From NCBI RefSeq assembly GCF_027596085.1, contig NC_072467.1, positions 13,819,976-13,883,975 on the forward strand: a stretch of 64,000 nt of DNA, written 5' to 3'. Source of the DNA: Anoplopoma fimbria. Its lineage: Eukaryota > Chordata > Actinopteri > Perciformes > Anoplopomatidae. Shown piece by piece: positions 33,791 through 64,000 of this stretch. Within the stretch, counting starts at the first letter, position 1; every line of letters begins with the position of its first letter. The notes below the pieces were generated by a model that made no database searches, was not told the DNA's origin, and saw only the letters and a program-made list of their open reading frames with translations. Both the position numbers and the translations under genes were made by a program.

Positions 33791-36700
33791 TCTCTTAATT
33801 TGTTGTAATTTTGTCTTTACTAATAAAGCGATGATGGCCTATGACGGAATACATGGAAACCCAAGCTCATGAGTTCCATTTGAGGGCAGCAATAGACATT
33901 ACATGTCGGCTGATTTGCTATCCATGATAGCTAGCAAGCTAACTGGTTATAGTTGAGTTAACATCTGGATAGCAAGCTAGCACTGCTGATCTAATTGTTT
34001 TTCCCTTTTGCAACAGAAAACATGTCTCAGAAAATGATTGCAGCCCTGTTTCGAGTGGCAACCCTGACCACCCAATTCAATTCTTTTTCAAGTAATTTGG
34101 TAAAAACTGTCAATTTTGAATAATTTGTATGGAGGTCGCTGGTGTTCAGAATGGGTATGACCGAACAGGACACATTCTGTCTATCAAAAAGGGTTCAAGC
34201 TGAAAGTTCAAGGCTGATGTTTGACAACACCATGATTTCCCACTTGTATGGTAAAGGAAACCTCCCCTCCCTCCATCAAAAGAACCACACAACTTGAATG
34301 ACAAACAGCATACTCATTTATTTAAAAGAGAAAATTACTGTACATTTGAAAACAGGAAATGGAGAGATAAATAAAGCTTTATTATTTATTAAAAAAAAAA
34401 ACATTCATCCAACTAAACAAAATCCACAGTTATCAGTACTTTGGAAGTTCAAATTTGTACATAAAACATATTTACAAAATTTGTTGCTTTGCCCTTTTTT
34501 CTTTGTACATAAAATGAGAAAAAAATAAACATTGTACCTTTTGTTTTTAGTACAAATACATTTCAAAAAGCTCACAGTGCAAAAACTGTAAGGTTTAATG
34601 TGAGTGCGTAAAATTCCTTAATAATGGTTTTAGTAAAATTCTAGTGCACGCTGAATGGTAACAATGTGGAGGAGGAGAAAGAGGGGCCTCCCAGACTCAA
34701 ACCACCACTAAACTCATGATCAGACATTGTTTCTGTGATTTTAGCTTATTATATTTCAGGCATCCAAAAGCTGCAGATTGTCTATTGAACCGTACAAGGG
34801 GAAACAATGGAGAACAGTTTTTAAATAATAAAAAATGAAAGGACACTGAAACCCACTGAAGGACGTCACTTTGGGAGGTTGTGTGGACCACAGAGGGGGC
34901 TTGATAATAAGTGTAAATTGGTATTTAAATTAATCTCCCTCTTCACAGCAGGATGGCTCCACCGTGTGAACGTGATGCTTTGATTTCCTCTGTGCCTTTA
35001 GCTTGAAATGCAGAACAGTGTTGGAAAAAAAGATAAATGAAAGAAAATAAGGAAACCTTGTTCCTTTTTTGTTTTTGAGAAGGCGAATAGATTCAGACTA
35101 CGTGCTTGTTGATTTTTCTAAAGTTTCAGACAGTTTAGGTAGCTGAAATTAAAGCGTAGCATAGGAATCTCAAAACACTTGTTCATTCGTCATTCGAAAC
35201 GTACTTATAAAAATACTTGCGGCACATCCCAATCCATCAAATTAAACACAACGAAAGTAATAAATTAACGGGGTTTGCAATTTTAGACATTTCTCTTTAA
35301 ATTTGGCAGTTTTTCATCTACTGTATTATTTCTATTTCAGTCCAACTGGAGTCTCAATTAGCCATATTTTATATTCATATATCAAAGCCATTTTTATGCG
35401 TATTGTTGATATTGAATCCAACCGAAATGCTCGTTCTAGCCAAGACACCATGTTAAGAGGCTGGTGCTGCTATATGTAGCTTTAAAGCTAACGACAGGCA
35501 GTGTGCTGTTAGCGGTGGTGTTAAAGAATAACGGCTACATGATTTAACATGTAAACTGACCCATGTTTATGCTTGTGGGTAGTTTTTATTAAGCTGTGTG
35601 CCACCAGCTGGCTAGCTAACTAGCACTTTAGTCTTCAAACTGACGTTAGCAGTAAAGTTTAAAGCTTGTTTTGCGAGCTGAAGGCACGTTAGCTAGATAG
35701 CTAAAGTCTATGGCCTCTCTTCGTGTCAGAGTTGCTGTTAGTCACCTTCCAGTCAGCCAGTGATAGGACAGTGATGGTTATAGCTTTAAGAACGATTAGT
35801 TTATGCACAGATGGGAAAACCCCCCCCAAAAATATTTTGGCCCTTTTTATGATTTTGCAAAAGATTGCACTGGGCGTCATATTTGCATCAGCACATCTTT
35901 ATGCAGTAGCACCAAAAGCCTTTAAGGCACCAATGAATATAACACGTCTGTCGTTTAAATCCTATTAAGGCTGTGTGGTACTGGAGAAATATCATGGTTA
36001 TTTTTTTAAATATACATATCTGTTGATGGAACTGTTTTTTTGATGTGAATCGGCAGGAAAGAGCTGTGTTTCCTTCTCGAGTCTCCAAAGGAAGCTGAGT
36101 GTGTTTTCTTTGCCCTTGAATCGGAAGACTGAAAGGAAGACTAACCACCGCTGGAGATCACACCCAGCAGTGAATTAAGAGATCGGGCCTCTTGCACTCT
36201 CAGTTTCAGCTGGAGATCTGCTCCTCTCAGCAGGAAATGACACCCAGGGATGAAATATTATTCTTCAGACCGCCGATTAGTCGAGCGCTTCAGCAGAGAA
36301 CAGGAGGAGAAAATCAATGTGGGGAGAATATAAAGCGGGGAGTTATTATCGTGCAAAGGATGAAGAGGGGATGAATACGAGCCTCGGGGCGTCCGCCGTG
36401 TGCTGCCGCGCTATCAATACCAGCAGGGCTATGGAGGAAAAGACACGCAATATTTGGATTATTGGGGAAGGATTTTGAGGAAGGGGTGGTGTATTAACGG
36501 ATACTTGGCTTTGGATGCATTTGTCCTTTTCAGATGCATTCAAAATACCAGGAATATCTGTAATGCAATGCAGCGACTCAAGGGGATTATAAGTAGATTT
36601 AAACTATCCGTAAAGTTCTTTTGAGAGAAACTATTTTTAAATAGGTATCCTCATTTCACTCATGATCCAAAGCACTTATGAATTGCCTTTCCAGTAAAAT

Positions 36701-39155
36701 TTTAATATATTTTGGAGTTTAAAAAAACATTGCTGTTAATCCTGGGTTCAATTCAGGATTGTACCCAAGATTGGTTGTACAAACATAAAAAAGTCTGGCT
36801 CTGGATTAAACCTGGCTTTTGGTTTATACTGTTTATCATTCACAAATAATGGCTGGATATGAAATAACAGCAAGAAAAAAAAAGACTGAAGTAAATATAC
36901 TAGACGTAAAAGTTAACTTTGATGTAATGTGTATTTCGACAGAGTAAACAGTCACCCTCAGTACTCTGAGCAAAGCAATACTCTTCTCTCTCGGTGGAAT
37001 TCACTTACATCGATTCCACTTTGTTTCAAAATAAAAGACCTTCCGGGAACGGAAGGAGCTTTCACCCACTTGACTTAAACGTTTAACAGATGGTTAAGAA
37101 GTGTTGAGCTGCAACAAACTAACATGACGAATAGAAGTTGAATCAGAAAAAAAGGAGGGTGTCCTACTAAAACACAAAGATCAGACATGCTTAAAAGGAC
37201 CAGGAGAGGTTAGAAATAAAAGGCCTGTCTCTGCTTCTCTATATAGCACCGAGCTAAATAAAGTCTCCAGCCATTATTTGAAAATCTACAGCATTAATGA
37301 TTGGCTATAATGATTTGTGCTGATTGACGTGACAGTTACAAACAGAAAAAGTTTTCATTTCATTTTTCTTACATGGCTTATTTACAAAGTAGAATGTAAA
37401 CTCAGTGATTGTCTATCTTTTGAAGATTTTCTACAAAGCAGGGCTGGGCGATATTATTACTATTACTGTTCTAATATCAACAATCATCACATAGGGGTGA
37501 AAGGGATGTAACATTACTTTTTGATTAACATCAACATGAATGTTAGAGGTGCTCAGAATCGTGGCAAATTCAATCTGTTGATGAAGACTGCGCATTGTGG
37601 TCAAAAGCTCCAGAAGAGCTGCTGAATGGATCTTGAGGGACGTTTGTTCAGTCAACTGCTGTTACCAGAGTCAAGGATGAACCGCCGAGCTCAGACAAAG
37701 TGACGTTCAACGAGTGAAGCCCTTTATATGTGGGAAAACATCAACTGCTAACTCGTTTTTGTTCCGTTTTTTTCAGCGTGCCCAGAGTCGTGAAACATGA
37801 TATTATAACATCTCAATATAAATCCAGGACAAGTCTATACTCTGTACTGCTGCTCTAGTGGGGTGATGCTTTCTTGTATAATTCTGTCATTTCCAAAGCA
37901 AGTGAAACCGATTCAATTGAATGGAAATGCAAAAATGTGATACGTGAATACACACAGAGCCCACAGTCCTGATACTCATTTCAACAGAAACGACTTCTCG
38001 GGGCTCTGTACTCTCACAATACAATTCAACATATATTAATAATAGAGTTTCCAGTAATGAAAGGCGGATTTACTTGGATTTAAATGGAGCTAATCTATGA
38101 GGGATGTTCCCAATTTCCCTGCATTTAGTACCAAATTACTAAAACAAATGATGGTGAAATTATTAAGAGGGAATGACAGACCCTTCAGATTAAGCATCAC
38201 TCTCTCGTGTAATGTATAAAGTGCATGTTAAAAATCTCTGTATTCCTGATCCTGTTGAGCTGCAGTTACAGTTTCACTGCTGTGATTGTCACACAGAAAG
38301 ATGATTAAAGATGAATCTTTCTACGGAGCTGTTAAGAGTCTGTTGAATGATGAAATTCTAGAGATTGGCGGTGATTTTTCTGACGACATTATAAAACACC
38401 TTAAGGCACTAAAAGTCTTTGGTGATCTGTCCCGACCACTCAGTCTGTCTCTACAGACTCGTCCATCTCTCTCTGGTGGCTGTTGGTTGTTTGATCGATT
38501 GCATCTGGAAGCCCGTGGCCTTTGTTGTGCACACAATGACCACACACGCTGACCTCAGCACACAGTGTGGACTCGTTCTGGGGTTGCTTACTGTTGGAGA
38601 CACCACATGGTGTGATATCTGTTGCTCCGTCTAATGTCTTGTTTGACAGCTTGAATGCTGAACCCCGGAGTTGAGTCAAACGTGTGGACACACGCATCAC
38701 ACGTTAGATTAAAAGCTCAGCTTGGGATTTACAAGCGCTCAAAGTTGAGTTAGTGAAAGAAATGGCACTCGTTGTTGGTTCATGTTAAAGCTACAGTTTA
38801 GAGTCTCGAGGAGATTTGAGTGTTCTCCCGACAGCTGGGAGAAATCAAGAATACCTTTTCCTCCCTCCTTGGCATCTCGAACTGATGGAAGGTGGCGGTG
38901 GGGGAAATAATTCATGGCATATTTGTCGATCAAAGTCCCCCTGATTGAATCACCAGCTCAAAATGACTTCACCTGGAGACTCAGTGATGAGGTCAGTGCT
39001 TTTGTTTGCCTGGGGACAGTGTCCAGAGGCCAGGTAGTCTGCAAAGAAGACCCATGTGGGCATTTCATATACAAATAGAGTTGGGGGGAACACTTGGGGG
39101 TCCTGTTTTGCTGCACTGGCCAGATTAGAAGTTCACATGTGCGTCGTCCCCGTCC
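33791..39155. other. Intergenic DNA and likely akap13 3'UTR
   Basis: No coding sequence was recognised on either strand. The part next to 39155 must hold the akap13 3'UTR (minus strand). A paired minus-strand AATAAA (plus strand TTTATTATTTATT near 34378) is a candidate distal polyadenylation signal, and other TTTATT sites exist. Open frames of 60-86 codons look random. Confidence 0.4.
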
Positions 39156-63875
<24,720 letters not shown>

Positions 63876-64000
63876 CTGACAAACAAACACAAGATTGAAG
63901 CTGATCTGCTCATTTTAATCAAATTGAATACATTTTGCTAGAGGGTAACGTGTGTAATGTGTGTAATTGTCTAATTACACACATAATTGTGTCTATTGTA

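Overview
The window is vertebrate nuclear DNA from a ray-finned fish, most likely a percomorph teleost. Evidence is the GT-AG introns, long (AC)n and (TA)n microsatellites, tRNA-derived fish SINEs (one with the V-domain motif), a Tc1-type transposon remnant and several short dispersed repeats typical of teleosts. There are no bacterial, phage or CRISPR features.

Layout. (1) 1-716, plus strand: the 3' end of an unidentified coiled-coil protein gene. (2) 938-3368: a nested tandem array of a roughly 614-bp unit that carries a piece of tRNA-derived SINE plus 68-bp subrepeats. (3) 4600-32400, plus strand: klhl25 (ENC2), a BTB-BACK-Kelch substrate adaptor for CUL3 ubiquitin ligases. It has a promoter with six ATTGG (inverted CCAAT) boxes and an exact ERSE-II motif, a non-coding exon 1, ten coding exons (14928-21138) that join without a frame break into 589 codons plus stop, and a probable spliced 3'UTR exon at 29411. 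(4) About 32400-39155: intergenic DNA with a hammerhead-like foldback, a degenerate minisatellite and the likely 3'UTR of the next gene. (5) 39156-63875, minus strand: the C-terminal part of akap13 (AKAP-Lbc, a RhoA exchange factor), 27 exons with consistent phases covering a C1 zinc finger, the DH domain, the PH domain and the C-terminal coiled coil up to the stop codon. An alternative first exon at 60908-60967 would start a short isoform of about 1078 residues. The gene continues upstream beyond the window.

klhl25 and akap13 are convergent neighbours, as their orthologues are neighbours on human 15q25, which supports both names. The products act in separate pathways (ubiquitylation of translation and lipid-synthesis regulators; Rho signalling), and I see no shared operation.

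The most interesting points are the many introns inside the klhl25 coding region, the NF-Y/ERSE-II promoter cluster, a 5' splice site in akap13 formed by the start of a (GT)n microsatellite, inverted intronic repeats that flank akap13 exons, a hammerhead-like foldback, and a SINE nested in an older repeat with a visible target-site duplication. I did not find a convincing new multi-gene system. Splice sites were placed by eye from ORF continuity, GT-AG rules and remembered family sequences; no alignments were run.
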